Shown: positions 16,412-25,714, numbered from the stretch's first letter. The stretch: DNA of 54,237 nt from Candidatus Ghiorseimicrobium undicola (GCA_002796125.1 PCWA01000045.1:1-54237), one strand, 5' to 3'. Translations and numbers: made by a program. The notes: generated by a model from the letters alone, not told the origin.

Positions 16412-16975
16412 CTAATGCGCGTTTAATCTTAAAATTAATCCTACCGCTGAAAATAAATCCTTAGCCGTATAATCAGGCATTATTTCCCAGCCGCTCCTGT
16501 TGGAGGGTTTTTCTTTGCCGGAAAAAACAAGTATTGATTTTATTTTCGCGCGCTTTGCCGTTATAACGTCTCTTATGCTGTCACCAATGAAGAATGCATT
16601 TCTTGCGGCGGCCTTACCGATGGCCGCTTCCTTAAGCGCATTACGTATCAGGCCTGTCTTAGGTTTACGGCAGGCGCATTTATGTTTATCCTGATGGATA
16701 CAGTAATACACCCTGGAAATATTGCCCCCCGCCGACTCAATGCCTTTAAGCATATGCCGCGTTATTTTATCTAATTCTTTGTACGAATATAGCCCCTTGG
16801 AAACTCCCGCCTGATTAGAAATAATGAAAATATCAAAACCTTCTTCTGTAAGCCTTGCTATCGCTTTTTTAGCCCCGGGCAAAAATCTGAATTCAGCCAT
16901 TTTAGTAACATATCTTCCATCTCCGGGATATCCGTTAATCACTCCGTCTCTGTCTAAAAATATAATTTTTTTCAT
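16412..16975 (-). CDS. gmhB: HAD phosphatase, GmhB-like (heptose-1,7-bisphosphate 7-phosphatase family)
   Basis: HAD-superfamily IIIA phosphatase of 187 residues. The catalytic motif I is FLDRDGVIN (residues 5-13), motif II is FIISNQAGVSKG, and motif IV is FFIGDSIRDVITAKRA. A Cys/His cluster (CIHQDKHKCACRKPK) resembles the zinc loop of GmhB, which dephosphorylates D-glycero-manno-heptose-1,7-bisphosphate on the way to ADP-heptose. A heptosyltransferase-like GT9 gene downstream (27011-28117) would fit. The related histidinol phosphatase has the same fold, so the substrate is inferred. It overlaps the upstream glycosyltransferase stop by one base. Confidence 0.85.
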   Translation of the reverse strand: MKKIIFLDRDGVINGYPGDGRYVTKMAEFRFLPGAKKAIARLTEEGFDIFIISNQAGVSKGLYSYKELDKITRHMLKGIESAGGNISRVYYCIHQDKHKCACRKPKTGLIRNALKEAAIGKAAARNAFFIGDSIRDVITAKRAKIKSILVFSGKEKPSNRSGWEIMPDYTAKDLFSAVGLILRLNAH

Positions 16976-18102
16976 TATTTTTTTCCGAAAGATTCTTTTT
17001 GCGAAGCTTCAATCGCGCGCTCCAGGTGCGGGCTAAACATAATCTTCGCTTTATGAATAAAGGCAAACCACTTTAGGATGTGGTAAAAAATTAAGCCGTC
17101 AATAAGGATCAAATTGAATCTTTTGGTGTGTTTTTTGGTGATAATTTTTAAAAAACTGGCCAGAGGATAAAAAATATCGTTGAAAGGAAAAATCAGTATA
17201 TTGGAATGTTCGGGCAGGTTAAATTCAGAAACTAACTTCTTTCTTATATAAACATAGACCCTGTGGTTATCCTTGGCGGAATTCATTATAATCTGGTCCA
17301 TTTCGTCTTTATCAATTATATCTTTCGGCGGCTTGGAAATCAGGCATAATATGCGCAGTGATCTACCCCAGCGGCTCTCAAATAATTTCCTGTTTTTATT
17401 AAATATCTTTTCCTTATCGGAGAGATTTTTAAAACTAGCCCTTTCAATATGGTATACATATGCCGCCTTTGCCCGCGCAAATTGATAGCCGGCCCGCTGG
17501 GCCCTTCGGCAATAATCCGATTCTTCGAAATATCCGACTTCATAAGTTTCATCAAACAGGCCGATCTTATTTATCACCTCCCGCCTGATCAACATACAGA
17601 ATCCGGAACACTGGCCTAATTCAGCCCACTGTCCTTTAAATATATTGAGGCTTTCGGCATACGCCTCAAGAGTATACTTTTTAGGCAAAGCTTGCGCAAG
17701 GGTATTGCTGGAAGGATTAATTATGCCGAGCTGAAAATTATTAACCGCGATATTAAGCATTTCTCCTAACCATCCGCGGCAGACTATGGTATCATTATTA
17801 AGCAAACAAACAAATTCCGATGAGCTAAGTTTTATTCCCTGATTTACCGCTTTGACATAGCCTAAGTTTTCTTCATTTCTTACTATGGTCAAATCTTTAA
17901 ATTTTTCTCTGAGCCCGGCAAGATAATCGCGCGCCTCAGGTTGGCTGGCATTATCAATAATTATTAAACGGTAGGGAGTTTCCGTGTTTTTAAGAATACT
18001 GCTTATGCAATCCTTTGTCGCCTCTAATTCGTTCCAAACCAGAATAATGATATCACACTTAGCAGTATTTGATATCTTATTTGTTGTATTTTTATCCGGC
18101 AT
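16975..18102 (-). CDS. Family 2 glycosyltransferase
   Basis: A 375-residue GT-A enzyme. The N-terminal catalytic domain shows IIILVWNELEATKDCI, the nucleotide-binding RLIIIDNAS, and LLNNDTIVCRGWL (the NND serves as the DxD-type metal motif), followed by GLFDETYEVGYFEESDYCRR. The last 130 residues are not catalytic and have no motif I recognise. Domain plan and length match the gene at 21535-22656, suggesting paralogues. It starts with ATG behind AGGTAG. Sugar donor and acceptor cannot be read from sequence. It lies between the WaaE-like gene and gmhB. Confidence 0.9.
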   Translation of the reverse strand: MPDKNTTNKISNTAKCDIIILVWNELEATKDCISSILKNTETPYRLIIIDNASQPEARDYLAGLREKFKDLTIVRNEENLGYVKAVNQGIKLSSSEFVCLLNNDTIVCRGWLGEMLNIAVNNFQLGIINPSSNTLAQALPKKYTLEAYAESLNIFKGQWAELGQCSGFCMLIRREVINKIGLFDETYEVGYFEESDYCRRAQRAGYQFARAKAAYVYHIERASFKNLSDKEKIFNKNRKLFESRWGRSLRILCLISKPPKDIIDKDEMDQIIMNSAKDNHRVYVYIRKKLVSEFNLPEHSNILIFPFNDIFYPLASFLKIITKKHTKRFNLILIDGLIFYHILKWFAFIHKAKIMFSPHLERAIEASQKESFGKK

Positions 18103-18151
18103 ATCGATCTACCTATTTTTAAACTTCTTCTCAAAAACTATTTCCTTGTTT

Positions 18152-18922
18152 TCATTTTTCAATTTGACTTGCCTCTTGTTTCATCTGCCGATATTTAGCA
18201 TAACTTAAAATCTGATACCAGGAAGCAAACAAAGCCACCATAAAACCTACCAGGCCGTCTTTATAACCTTTTTTGCCGATAAAAGCACGGAAAAACCTGT
18301 CTATGGTGCGCCACATCGCCTTGCCAAAAGACATCTTACGGTTTGTATTAACCCACTTACGCGCCTCAAGAGTAGTCTGGCGGTTTACACTGGCTAAAAA
18401 ATGCTCAAAATCAGGATACCCCTTATGAATAATGTCCGATTTTAAAAAACCGCATCTGCCCTCTGTGAATACCCTGGGATGGACTTCTACTTCTTCGTAT
18501 TTAAATTTACTTCTCTTAAAAAGCCTGACTTTGCCGGCTGGATACCACCCTCCGTAACGCACCCAATGCTTACCTATAAAGTTGCGTAGGGGGATAGAAA
18601 AACAAACGCAATCGGTATCAGCCAGGGCTCTATCTATTTCATTTTTTAGTTCAGGGCTAACCTGCTCATCGGCATCAAGACTTAAAACCCATTCATTTCT
18701 TGCTTGCGCGTATGCCCAATTCCTATGCGCCCCTTCGACTTTCATTTTATTCAACAATACTTTATCCGCGTATTCATTGGCAAGTTCAACCGTCTTATCT
18801 TTACTTTCATCGTCTACGACTATTATTTCATCCGCCCAGCCTTTTACGCTGGATAAACAATCTATAATATTAACCTCTTCATTCTTAGTTAGTACTACCA
18901 CCGATACCGGAACCTTATCCAC
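18152..18922 (-). CDS. Family 2 glycosyltransferase, WaaE/KdtX-like
   Basis: A 256-residue enzyme of the class that includes the LPS-core beta-1,4-glucosyltransferase WaaE. Visible: VSVVVLTKNEEVNIIDCLSS at the start, VVDDESKDKT, LSLDADEQVSPEL with the DxD motif near residue 85, then WVRYGGWYPAGKVRLFKR and the amphipathic C-terminal region. It starts with GTG. It lies 60 bases downstream of the carbamoyltransferase. A close relative lies at 20820-21584, so the two flank the carbamoyltransferase. LPS-core or O-antigen assembly is the likely role. Confidence 0.88.
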   Translation of the reverse strand: MDKVPVSVVVLTKNEEVNIIDCLSSVKGWADEIIVVDDESKDKTVELANEYADKVLLNKMKVEGAHRNWAYAQARNEWVLSLDADEQVSPELKNEIDRALADTDCVCFSIPLRNFIGKHWVRYGGWYPAGKVRLFKRSKFKYEEVEVHPRVFTEGRCGFLKSDIIHKGYPDFEHFLASVNRQTTLEARKWVNTNRKMSFGKAMWRTIDRFFRAFIGKKGYKDGLVGFMVALFASWYQILSYAKYRQMKQEASQIEK

Positions 18923-18982
18923 TCCGCCCTGCCTTTCCCATTCCTAACCCGGTTTTTTTAAAAAAGGCCGGGCCAATACTAA

Positions 18983-20686
18983 TTATTTTTTTATCAGATA
19001 ATCTCCCATAGCCAGATACTTCAGCCCGCTCTCTTTAAACATAACAAATGCGTCCTGAGGCGAACAAACCATCGGCTCACCTCTTCGATTAAGCGAAGTG
19101 TTAATTAAAACAGGTATCCCCGTTTTATCACAAAAACGCCTGAGCAATCTATAATAACGAGGGTTTGTAATTTCTTCCACTATCTGCGGGCGGGCGGTCC
19201 CGTCAACATGGACTACTTCCGGGATCTTATTGCGCCATTTATCGCTTACCTTAAAAGAAAAAGTCATAAACGCAGAAGGGTGCTTACTTTCTATGATCTC
19301 CTCGGCGTATTCTTTTAATATTGACGGACAAAAAGGACGCCACTTTTCCCTGAATTTTATAATCTCGTTTATCCTATCCGCCGTGCCTTTTATAACCGGA
19401 TTGCCCAAAATACTTCTGTTGCCTAAAGCGCGCGGCCCCCATTCCATCCTGCCTTGAAACCAACCCACTATATTATCATTTTTTATTAAATCGCTCGCTG
19501 TATCCGCTATATCCTTTTCCTTAGTGAAAGAAAATCCGTTTTCTTTGACCGCTCTCTCTATTTCCGAATCATCAAATTCCGGCCCTAAATAAACATGTTC
19601 CATGGGCTTGATTTTATCCCCCGCTTCGTTAGCGGCGAAAACTGCCGCCCCCAAAGACGTGCCCGCATCATGAGAAGCCGGCTGAACCCATAAAAATTTA
19701 ACCAAAGGATGTTCCAAAAGTTTTCTGTTTAGGCTTACATTAAGCGCGCAACCTCCAGCAAAAACCAAATTACCGCACTTTTTCAAAATATCTCCGAGAT
19801 AGGCATCCAAAAGGAGCAGCGTCATATCTTCAAGCTTCTTTTGCGTTATCGCGGCAATATTTATATAAGGCTCGCTTAGGCCGTCACCGCTTCTCTCGGG
19901 GCCAAATTCGTTAACCATTTTTTTTGAATAAACTTTATCGAAGCGGGCCCGCCTGCTCCGCGTGACCCAGACATAGCCATCGTTGCAGTGGTAACTTTTA
20001 TTTTTCCAGTAAATAATGTGGTCAAAGTTTATTTTAGCAGTATCGCCGAACGGAGCCATGCCCATTACTTTATATTCGCCGTCTTCCCTTTCAAACCCCA
20101 GGTAATCCGTCATGGTTGAATAAAAATTACCCAGCGAATCAGGCGCGGGTATCTCCTTAATTTTATTTATCCTGCCGTCTTTGGCATGGCCTAATAAAGT
20201 CGCGGTAATCTCTCCTCCCCCGTCAATAGACATGACCGCCGCCTCATCCGCTCCTGATAAATAAAAACTTGAAGCCGCGTGCGCCAAATGATGCTCAACC
20301 CATTTAACGGATACTTTATCCATAACAATACCCGTCTCTTCTAAAGTGCTTTTAAGAAACCTTTCCTGCCCTGCCAGCTCGCGCCGGCAATTAAAAAATT
20401 TCTTGTAAGCCCGCGACGGCTTGGTAAAAATCGTGCGCCAGAAATACTCGGCCCTTTTCTCAAGAAGTGCCTGATATGACCATGGATAAGCAACCATTTC
20501 TATATCCGAAGGCTTAATGCCGGCCTGTTTCAAACAAAACCTGATAGCATTGACAGGCGCCTGCCCCACGGCATGTTTTGAGCGCGTAAACCTTTCCTCT
20601 TCTGCGGCAGCAACCACTTCACCGTCGATTAATAAGGCTGCTGATGCATCGTGGCCAAAAGGCGAACCTATGCCTAATATCTTCAC
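18983..20686 (-). CDS. Carbamoyltransferase (NodU/CmcH family)
   Basis: A 567-residue NodU/CmcH/TobZ-type enzyme that uses carbamoyl phosphate and ATP to place a carbamoyl group on a sugar or other hydroxyl. The N-terminal Kae1-like domain carries GIGSPFGHDASAALL, the metal histidines in VEHHLAHAASSFYLSG (about 130-145) and SIDGGGE. The C-terminal domain carries GRMEWGPRALGNRSILG and RRGEPMVCSPQDA. Start is GTG at 20686 with AAGGAG six bases before it; this ribosome site abuts the REP-like repeat. Between glycosyltransferases, it most likely O-carbamoylates a glycan sugar. Confidence 0.93.
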   Translation of the reverse strand: MKILGIGSPFGHDASAALLIDGEVVAAAEEERFTRSKHAVGQAPVNAIRFCLKQAGIKPSDIEMVAYPWSYQALLEKRAEYFWRTIFTKPSRAYKKFFNCRRELAGQERFLKSTLEETGIVMDKVSVKWVEHHLAHAASSFYLSGADEAAVMSIDGGGEITATLLGHAKDGRINKIKEIPAPDSLGNFYSTMTDYLGFEREDGEYKVMGMAPFGDTAKINFDHIIYWKNKSYHCNDGYVWVTRSRRARFDKVYSKKMVNEFGPERSGDGLSEPYINIAAITQKKLEDMTLLLLDAYLGDILKKCGNLVFAGGCALNVSLNRKLLEHPLVKFLWVQPASHDAGTSLGAAVFAANEAGDKIKPMEHVYLGPEFDDSEIERAVKENGFSFTKEKDIADTASDLIKNDNIVGWFQGRMEWGPRALGNRSILGNPVIKGTADRINEIIKFREKWRPFCPSILKEYAEEIIESKHPSAFMTFSFKVSDKWRNKIPEVVHVDGTARPQIVEEITNPRYYRLLRRFCDKTGIPVLINTSLNRRGEPMVCSPQDAFVMFKESGLKYLAMGDYLIKK

Positions 20687-20698
20687 CGCTATCTCCTT

Positions 20699-20827
20699 AA
20701 AAATAGGGACACATCCTATTTTTCTAAACCATAAATAAACTCAATTTAAAATGAACTACCTATTTCACGCATGGACTCAACAAACAATAATCATGGATCT
20801 GCAAAAATGGGATGTGTCCCTATTTTT
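20699..20827. repeat. REP/MITE-like element with 18-bp perfect inverted ends
   Basis: Ends AAAAATAGGGACACATCC (20699-20716) and its exact complement (20810-20827) bracket 93 bases. Each end also folds alone: a 9-bp stem with 7-base loop GACACAT on the left, and a matching hairpin with loop ATGTGTC on the right. This pair of REP hairpins in inverse orientation resembles sequences moved by REP-associated (Y1, IS200-like) transposases. No transposase is present here. Its right end supplies the TAG stop of the upstream glycosyltransferase. Confidence 0.75.
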
Positions 20828-21584
20828 GTTTAATAATTTCCCAATATTTCGTCCAAATCATAATATGCCTGAAAGCTAATAAAACACACCAGATCAGACC
20901 ATGCATCCCGTCTTTATAACCATTTTTTTTAATATAATTTTTCCAAAAAATCTTAAGCGGTTTTATCTTTATATTATATCTAATTACCTTTTCCGGCAAG
21001 GCGCCTTCCCGCACAAACATTGCTTGCGCCTCAAACGAACTGTAGTGATTCTGCCGCGCGATAAACTGCGAAATAGAAGTAAAAGCAAAATGTTCCATAT
21101 CAGCTTCGATAACCCCCGTCTTGCCATCAATTTTAAGTTTTTCGTGAATATCCGCTCCTATGTAACGGCCGTTTTCCTTCCTAAAAAGCCTTAGCCAATA
21201 GTGATACTGCTCAGCATAACGCATAAAATGGCCTAAAAAATAATTCTTCCGCCTAAATTGAAAAGCAGCAAAATCTTCCGGGCTGCTTATCGCCTCAACT
21301 ATTTTACTGCCGAGCTTATCCGTTACAACCTCATCGGCATCCATTTGAAGAATCCATTCTCCAGAGGCATTGTCTATGCCGATATTACGCTGGTTATCAA
21401 AATTGCCATTTGATTTATTGACAATGACTCGCGCGCCTGCGCCTTTTGCGATTTCCCTAGTTCTATCCATGCTCTCATCATCAATAACCAAAACCTCATC
21501 CGCCCATTTCACCGATTCAATGCACCGGGAGATTTTATCTTCCTCGTCTTTGGTTAAAATAACCACCGTCAATTTTGCGCTCAT
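20820..21584 (-). CDS. Family 2 glycosyltransferase, WaaE-like
   Basis: A 254-residue GT2 enzyme. LTVVILTKDEEDKISRCIES begins the nucleotide-binding fold, followed by VIDDESMDRT and LQMDADEVV (DxD motif near residue 87). The C-terminal NGYKDGMHGLIWC segment matches the end of the WaaE-like gene at 18152. It overlaps the preceding glycosyltransferase by 50 bases, and its start lies inside that gene. Its last codons (KQK-stop) run into the REP-like repeat: the TAG belongs to the repeat's AAAAATAGGG, so the native C-terminus may have been altered by that insertion. Confidence 0.88.
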   Translation of the reverse strand: MSAKLTVVILTKDEEDKISRCIESVKWADEVLVIDDESMDRTREIAKGAGARVIVNKSNGNFDNQRNIGIDNASGEWILQMDADEVVTDKLGSKIVEAISSPEDFAAFQFRRKNYFLGHFMRYAEQYHYWLRLFRKENGRYIGADIHEKLKIDGKTGVIEADMEHFAFTSISQFIARQNHYSSFEAQAMFVREGALPEKVIRYNIKIKPLKIFWKNYIKKNGYKDGMHGLIWCVLLAFRHIMIWTKYWEIIKQK

Positions 21585-22656
21585 TTTTTATGTTTTCCAC
21601 CTGCTTTATTATATCCGTTCCTATGCCGATGCTATTAAAATCCCTTAAAAAGATATTTATCTTTTTATCTAACCCAAGCAATAAAAATAAACGAAATATA
21701 CCTGACTCATTTAAAAATATAGCATTATATTTTTTGGCAATATTGCGCCCAAGGTTATTTAATAATCCAAAGGTTGCAAATAAGCTAAAAAATACCTTAG
21801 GGAAAAAATTTATCCTGACATTGGTATGCTCTACCAAGGGAACATCTTTGCTCAATGCCCAGATATAAAGATGGTGCTGCTTTCGCGCCAAAGAATAAAG
21901 CATATCTTCAGCCACTTTCTTATCAACTATTTTTTCGGTAAAAATAAAAACTAACCTCAAGGGCCTGCCCCAGCGCCTGTAAAATAATTGTTTTTTTGCT
22001 TCTAATAACTCGTTCCACCTTTTATCTTTTAATATGGCCTTATAACTAATATTCCTGTAGTGGTAAACATAGGCCGCTTTTGCGCGTACGCAGCGAAAAC
22101 CCTCTTTAATCGCCCTCATGGAAAAATCACAGTCGTCAAAGCATCCCGGGCTATAAGCCTCATCAAGGCCGCCTATTTTATTCAAAACTTCCCGTTTTAC
22201 TAAAAAGCAAAATCCGCGCACCCAGTCGGTTTCTATGTATTCTCCCCTAAAACGCTTACGTCCTGCGGCATAATCTGATATTGAAATTTTCTCCGGCTTC
22301 TCCCACTCAGGGTTAACCAATCCGATATCCGCTTCTTTCTCAGCAACGGCAATCATCTCCGGCAGCCAGCCACCAGATACTATAGTATCGTTGTTCATTA
22401 TACAGACATATTCGGCGCCGGATTCCTCCAAGCCGCGGTTAACCGATTTTACCCATCCAAGGTTTTGTTCATTCCTGAGGATTTTTATGTTTTTATCGCT
22501 TATGGCGCCTAAAAATTTAACGGTATCGGCGTCATTACTGTTATCATCAACAAATATGATGCGATAATCTATATCGGTATTAGCTTTAATGCTTGCAAGG
22601 CATTCTTTAGTGTATTTATCCTGGTTAAAAACCGGTATAATTATATCGCAGGACAT
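21535..22656 (-). CDS. Family 2 glycosyltransferase with C-terminal extension
   Basis: 373 residues; the GT-A domain covers about the first 230. IIIPVFNQDKYTKECLASIK, IIFVDDNSND and CIMNNDTIVSGGWL (metal motif) are clear, and GGLDEAYSPGCFDDCDFSMR is a family hallmark. The C-terminal 140 residues have no recognised motif. Length and plan resemble 16975-18102. The 3' end overlaps the next gene by 50 bases, an arrangement typical of coupled expression. The heptad repeat at 22665-22685 sits in its leader. Confidence 0.88.
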   Translation of the reverse strand: MSCDIIIPVFNQDKYTKECLASIKANTDIDYRIIFVDDNSNDADTVKFLGAISDKNIKILRNEQNLGWVKSVNRGLEESGAEYVCIMNNDTIVSGGWLPEMIAVAEKEADIGLVNPEWEKPEKISISDYAAGRKRFRGEYIETDWVRGFCFLVKREVLNKIGGLDEAYSPGCFDDCDFSMRAIKEGFRCVRAKAAYVYHYRNISYKAILKDKRWNELLEAKKQLFYRRWGRPLRLVFIFTEKIVDKKVAEDMLYSLARKQHHLYIWALSKDVPLVEHTNVRINFFPKVFFSLFATFGLLNNLGRNIAKKYNAIFLNESGIFRLFLLLGLDKKINIFLRDFNSIGIGTDIIKQVENIKNERKIDGGYFNQRRGR

Positions 22657-22664
22657 GATTATTA

Positions 22665-22685
22665 AGTTTACAGTTCATAGTTAAC
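22665..22685. repeat. Short heptad tract upstream of a GT2 gene
   Basis: Three 7-base units AGTTTAC, AGTTCAT, AGTTAAC in perfect phase, in the 46-base gap between rfbD and the glycosyltransferase gene. The unit differs from those at 13125 and 32368 but the period is the same. Confidence 0.45.
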
Positions 22686-22702
22686 ACTAATACGATTATA
22701 AT

Positions 22703-23680
22703 CTAACCTTTATTGACTTTTGCTTTAGTAATGGCATTAAGGTGGTCAATATTTCGCTTATGTTTCCCGGAATTCTTACCATTAGCTGCACAAAGCTCGA
22801 TAAGATAGGCGCTAAGCGCGTCTTTCCAATTGCGCATCGGTTTTTTAACCAAACGCTTAAACTTATTATTATTTAAAACAGAGTTAAGCGGCCTTTTTGC
22901 CGGCCGCTTTAATTCCTTTGATTTTATTGGCTCAGTCTTGACGCCAAGATTCATCTTTTTTACTATCTCCTTAGCCATGCTATACCAGCTGCAGCTTCCG
23001 CTGTTGGTGATATTGTAAATTCCTTTATATTGTTGCGGCCGGGCAACGGCTTTTTCCAATAATCTGCCTATGGATTCGGCCAAATCCATGACATTCGTAG
23101 GCGCGCCTTTCTGGTCGTCAACGATTTTTATCATCCGCCTATCACGGCTTAGCTTAATTACCGTATTTATAAAATTCTTCCCGCCTTTTCCGTAGAGCCA
23201 GGTAGTGCGTATTATAAAATACTTGTCCAGATTTCTGCGTATAAAATTCTCCGCCAAAAGTTTTGTCCTGCCGTAAAAATTCAACGGGCGCGGCTTATCC
23301 GATTCTAAATATGGGCGCTTTTTCCTGCCGTCAAATACATAGTCCGTGCTTAAAAAAACAAAAATACTTCCCATCTTCCCGGCGATCCTGGCAAGATTGA
23401 TAGTGCCGCCGGTATTGATAAGCTTTGCTTTTTTGCGCCGGCTTTCGCAGGCGTCAACGTCAGTAAAAGCAGCCGCATGAACGACAACATCAGGATGGTG
23501 GGCCGAAAAAACTTTCCTAACTTCATTGCGCTTTGTAATATCACATTTAACAAACTTTTTAAATCCGCTGCGATTTTCTAAATCTATCCCAAAAACTTGA
23601 TAATCTTTATCTAAAACGCCACACAATGCCCTGCCCAGCATCCCGCTCGATCCGGTAACAATAACTTTTTGCTTAGACAT
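22703..23680 (-). CDS. rfbD: dTDP-4-dehydrorhamnose reductase (RmlD)
   Basis: Last step of dTDP-L-rhamnose synthesis: NADPH reduction of dTDP-4-keto-L-rhamnose. SDR fold with VTGSSGMLGRAL at the N-terminus, VVHAAAFTDVDACE near residues 66-79, and the catalytic Tyr-Lys pair in PLNFYGRTKLLAE. The C-terminal RPLNSVLNNNK is typical of RmlD. At 325 residues it exceeds the usual 285-300 because of a charged C-terminal tail of about 30 residues (AANGKNSGKHKRN...). It overlaps rfbB by 8 bases. All four rhamnose genes lie within 4.3 kb. Confidence 0.92.
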   Translation of the reverse strand: MSKQKVIVTGSSGMLGRALCGVLDKDYQVFGIDLENRSGFKKFVKCDITKRNEVRKVFSAHHPDVVVHAAAFTDVDACESRRKKAKLINTGGTINLARIAGKMGSIFVFLSTDYVFDGRKKRPYLESDKPRPLNFYGRTKLLAENFIRRNLDKYFIIRTTWLYGKGGKNFINTVIKLSRDRRMIKIVDDQKGAPTNVMDLAESIGRLLEKAVARPQQYKGIYNITNSGSCSWYSMAKEIVKKMNLGVKTEPIKSKELKRPAKRPLNSVLNNNKFKRLVKKPMRNWKDALSAYLIELCAANGKNSGKHKRNIDHLNAITKAKVNKG

Positions 23681-24650
23681 TTTTGCTCTTTAATTTTTGC
23701 CACCACGGCTTATTATTCTTATACCAATCAATGGTTAAATCCAGCGCTTGCTTAAAATCATATTTAGGCCTAAAACCCAATTTTTTGATTTTAGCGCAAT
23801 TTAAGCTATACCGCCTGTCATGGCCGGCTCGATCGCTAACATAGCTGATAGACTCTTCCCCCTTGCCCATTTTTTTAAGAATTAAACGCGTTAGTTCTAA
23901 ATTCGTAATTTCGCTGCCGCCGCCAATATTATAAACTTCCCCTGCTTTTCCATTACGCATAACCAAATCAATTCCCGCGCAATTATCTAAAACAAAAATC
24001 CAATCCCGGACGTTTAAGCCATCCCCATACAACGGCACTTTCTTGCCTTCTAAGAGATTAGTGATAAAAAGAGGAATGACTTTTTCAGGGTATTGCCAAG
24101 GGCCAAAATTATTACTGCTGCGGGTTATAATTACAGGAAGCCCATGAGTAACAAAATAAGACCTGGCCAATAAATCAGCCGCGGCCTTACTAGCCGAATA
24201 AGGGCTATTAGGAAGAATGGGGCTATTTTCAGTAAATGAGCCCTTTTTAATGCTACCGTAACATTCATCTGTTGATATCTGAATATAGCGGCTTACATTA
24301 TGCCTTTTAGCCGCCTCCAAAAGCACGTGCGTTCCAAATACATTAGTCCTGACAAACGCGTCCGAACAGAGAATTGACCTATCCACATGGGATTCCGCGG
24401 CGAAATGAACTATTATATCGCAGCCTTTAACAATTTTATCCACAACAGGCGCCTCACAGATATCACTATGGATAAACTTATACCTGCTATCACCTTCTTT
24501 ATCTTTTAAGTTCTCTCCCTTGCCTGCGTAAGTTAATTTATCAATATTAATAATATTGTAATCCGGATATTTATCCAGCATATAGCGGATAAAATTAGAG
24601 CCGATAAAACCACACCCGCCGGTGATGAGAATTTTTTTCTTCATAGTCAT
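23673..24650 (-). CDS. rfbB: dTDP-glucose 4,6-dehydratase (RmlB)
   Basis: NAD-dependent dehydratase making dTDP-4-keto-6-deoxyglucose. The start is ILITGGCGFIGSNFIRYML. Then come VHFAAESHVDRSI (RmlB hallmark), the catalytic STDECYGSI (with the Thr-Asp-Glu triad) and the YSASKAAADLL Tyr-Lys pair, then TRSSNNFGPWQYPEKVIPLF and YNIGGGSEITNLEL. Its 325 residues are the usual length. It lies between the paratose-epimerase-like gene and rfbD. Confidence 0.95.
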   Translation of the reverse strand: MTMKKKILITGGCGFIGSNFIRYMLDKYPDYNIINIDKLTYAGKGENLKDKEGDSRYKFIHSDICEAPVVDKIVKGCDIIVHFAAESHVDRSILCSDAFVRTNVFGTHVLLEAAKRHNVSRYIQISTDECYGSIKKGSFTENSPILPNSPYSASKAAADLLARSYFVTHGLPVIITRSSNNFGPWQYPEKVIPLFITNLLEGKKVPLYGDGLNVRDWIFVLDNCAGIDLVMRNGKAGEVYNIGGGSEITNLELTRLILKKMGKGEESISYVSDRAGHDRRYSLNCAKIKKLGFRPKYDFKQALDLTIDWYKNNKPWWQKLKSKNV

Positions 24651-24672
24651 ATCTTCAATTTATTTATTGGCT

Positions 24673-25710
24673 CTATCCAAATATCGTTTTATTAGCCTTT
24701 ACCCAATCACATAATCTGGCTATGCCTTCTTCCACCCCTACCTTCGGATACCAATTTAACACTTTTTTTACCTTTTCCGTATCGGTGATATAAACCTTTT
24801 GATCAGACGGCCGCCAATCCTTAAAAGTAAATTCCGGTTTTTTGCCTAAAATTTCATATACCTTATCTAAAAACTCCAAGAGCGACGTTGTATTCTCCGG
24901 CCCTCCTCCAATATTAAATATTCCCGCGCCAAGTGCGCTTTCAATAAAAGCCTCATACGCCCTTACTAAATCTTCAGCATAAAGTAAATCTCGCACCTGT
25001 TTGCCATTGCCATATATCACAACCGGTTTATTTAACAAAGCGGCGATGATAAACCAAGCAACCCAACCTTGGTCCTCAAAACCAAACTGCCGTATTCCAT
25101 ATATACAAGACATACGAAAAACACAGGTACGCATTCCATAGATGTGGCCATATTCTTGCGTATACAGGTCCCCAACAAGCTTGCTTACTCCATAAGGGGT
25201 ATGCCCCGTTAAATCCGTAAGCATTGATTCATCTACGCCTTTAACTCCTTTATAAGCATACCTTTTTGTAAGTTCATCTAAAGGAATTTTATCCACATTT
25301 TCCCCGTAAACTTTGTTAGTAGAACAATAAACAAACGCGGCATTCTTTGATTTTTGCCTCAAGCACTCCAACACATTCAACGTGCCAAACGCATTTATAC
25401 TAAAATCCTCCTTGGGATCCCGTACGCTTGAAGGGACTCCAGGTTGGCCGGCGGCATGTATTACCGCGTCTACACCACTGCCAATCGCTTTTAGAACGTC
25501 TTTTTCATTTCTTACATCAGCTTTTATCCTTTTTATATTTTTATAATTAGCCAAATATTTCCAGTTAAATTCAACCGTCGCTATATCACTCCCGAAAATC
25601 TCAGAACGCATAAGGTTATCCAACGCTATCACTTGGTAATTTTTCTTCGCGAAATATTCCGCACAGTGCGATCCTACCATCCCTGCCCCACCAGTAACCA
25701 AAATTCTCAT
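24673..25710 (-). CDS. CDP-paratose 2-epimerase-like SDR (TyvE type)
   Basis: Extended SDR epimerase of 345 residues. The sequence follows the CDP-tyvelose/paratose 2-epimerase pattern closely: GGAGMVGSHCAEYFA, HAAGQPGVPSSVRDP, CSTNKVYGENVDKIPL, GHTPYGVSKLVGDLY (Tyr-Lys pair), FRMSCIYGIRQFGFEDQGWV, and a C-terminal YNWYPK-like segment (LNWYPKVGVEEG). The known enzyme inverts C2 of CDP-paratose. No CDP-sugar genes (rfbF, G, H, S) are in the window, and the gene sits among dTDP-rhamnose genes, so the true substrate may be different. Confidence 0.85.
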   Translation of the reverse strand: MRILVTGGAGMVGSHCAEYFAKKNYQVIALDNLMRSEIFGSDIATVEFNWKYLANYKNIKRIKADVRNEKDVLKAIGSGVDAVIHAAGQPGVPSSVRDPKEDFSINAFGTLNVLECLRQKSKNAAFVYCSTNKVYGENVDKIPLDELTKRYAYKGVKGVDESMLTDLTGHTPYGVSKLVGDLYTQEYGHIYGMRTCVFRMSCIYGIRQFGFEDQGWVAWFIIAALLNKPVVIYGNGKQVRDLLYAEDLVRAYEAFIESALGAGIFNIGGGPENTTSLLEFLDKVYEILGKKPEFTFKDWRPSDQKVYITDTEKVKKVLNWYPKVGVEEGIARLCDWVKANKTIFG

Positions 25711-25714
25711 TTCC

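Noticed and set aside
18948-18972. CCCGG...CCGGG hairpin after the carbamoyltransferase as a terminator, and a similar GGCC hairpin at 35192-35219
   Set aside because: Neither is followed by a U-run on the minus strand; pairing needs bulges. They share a GGCCGGG arm, but that is too little to call a repeat.
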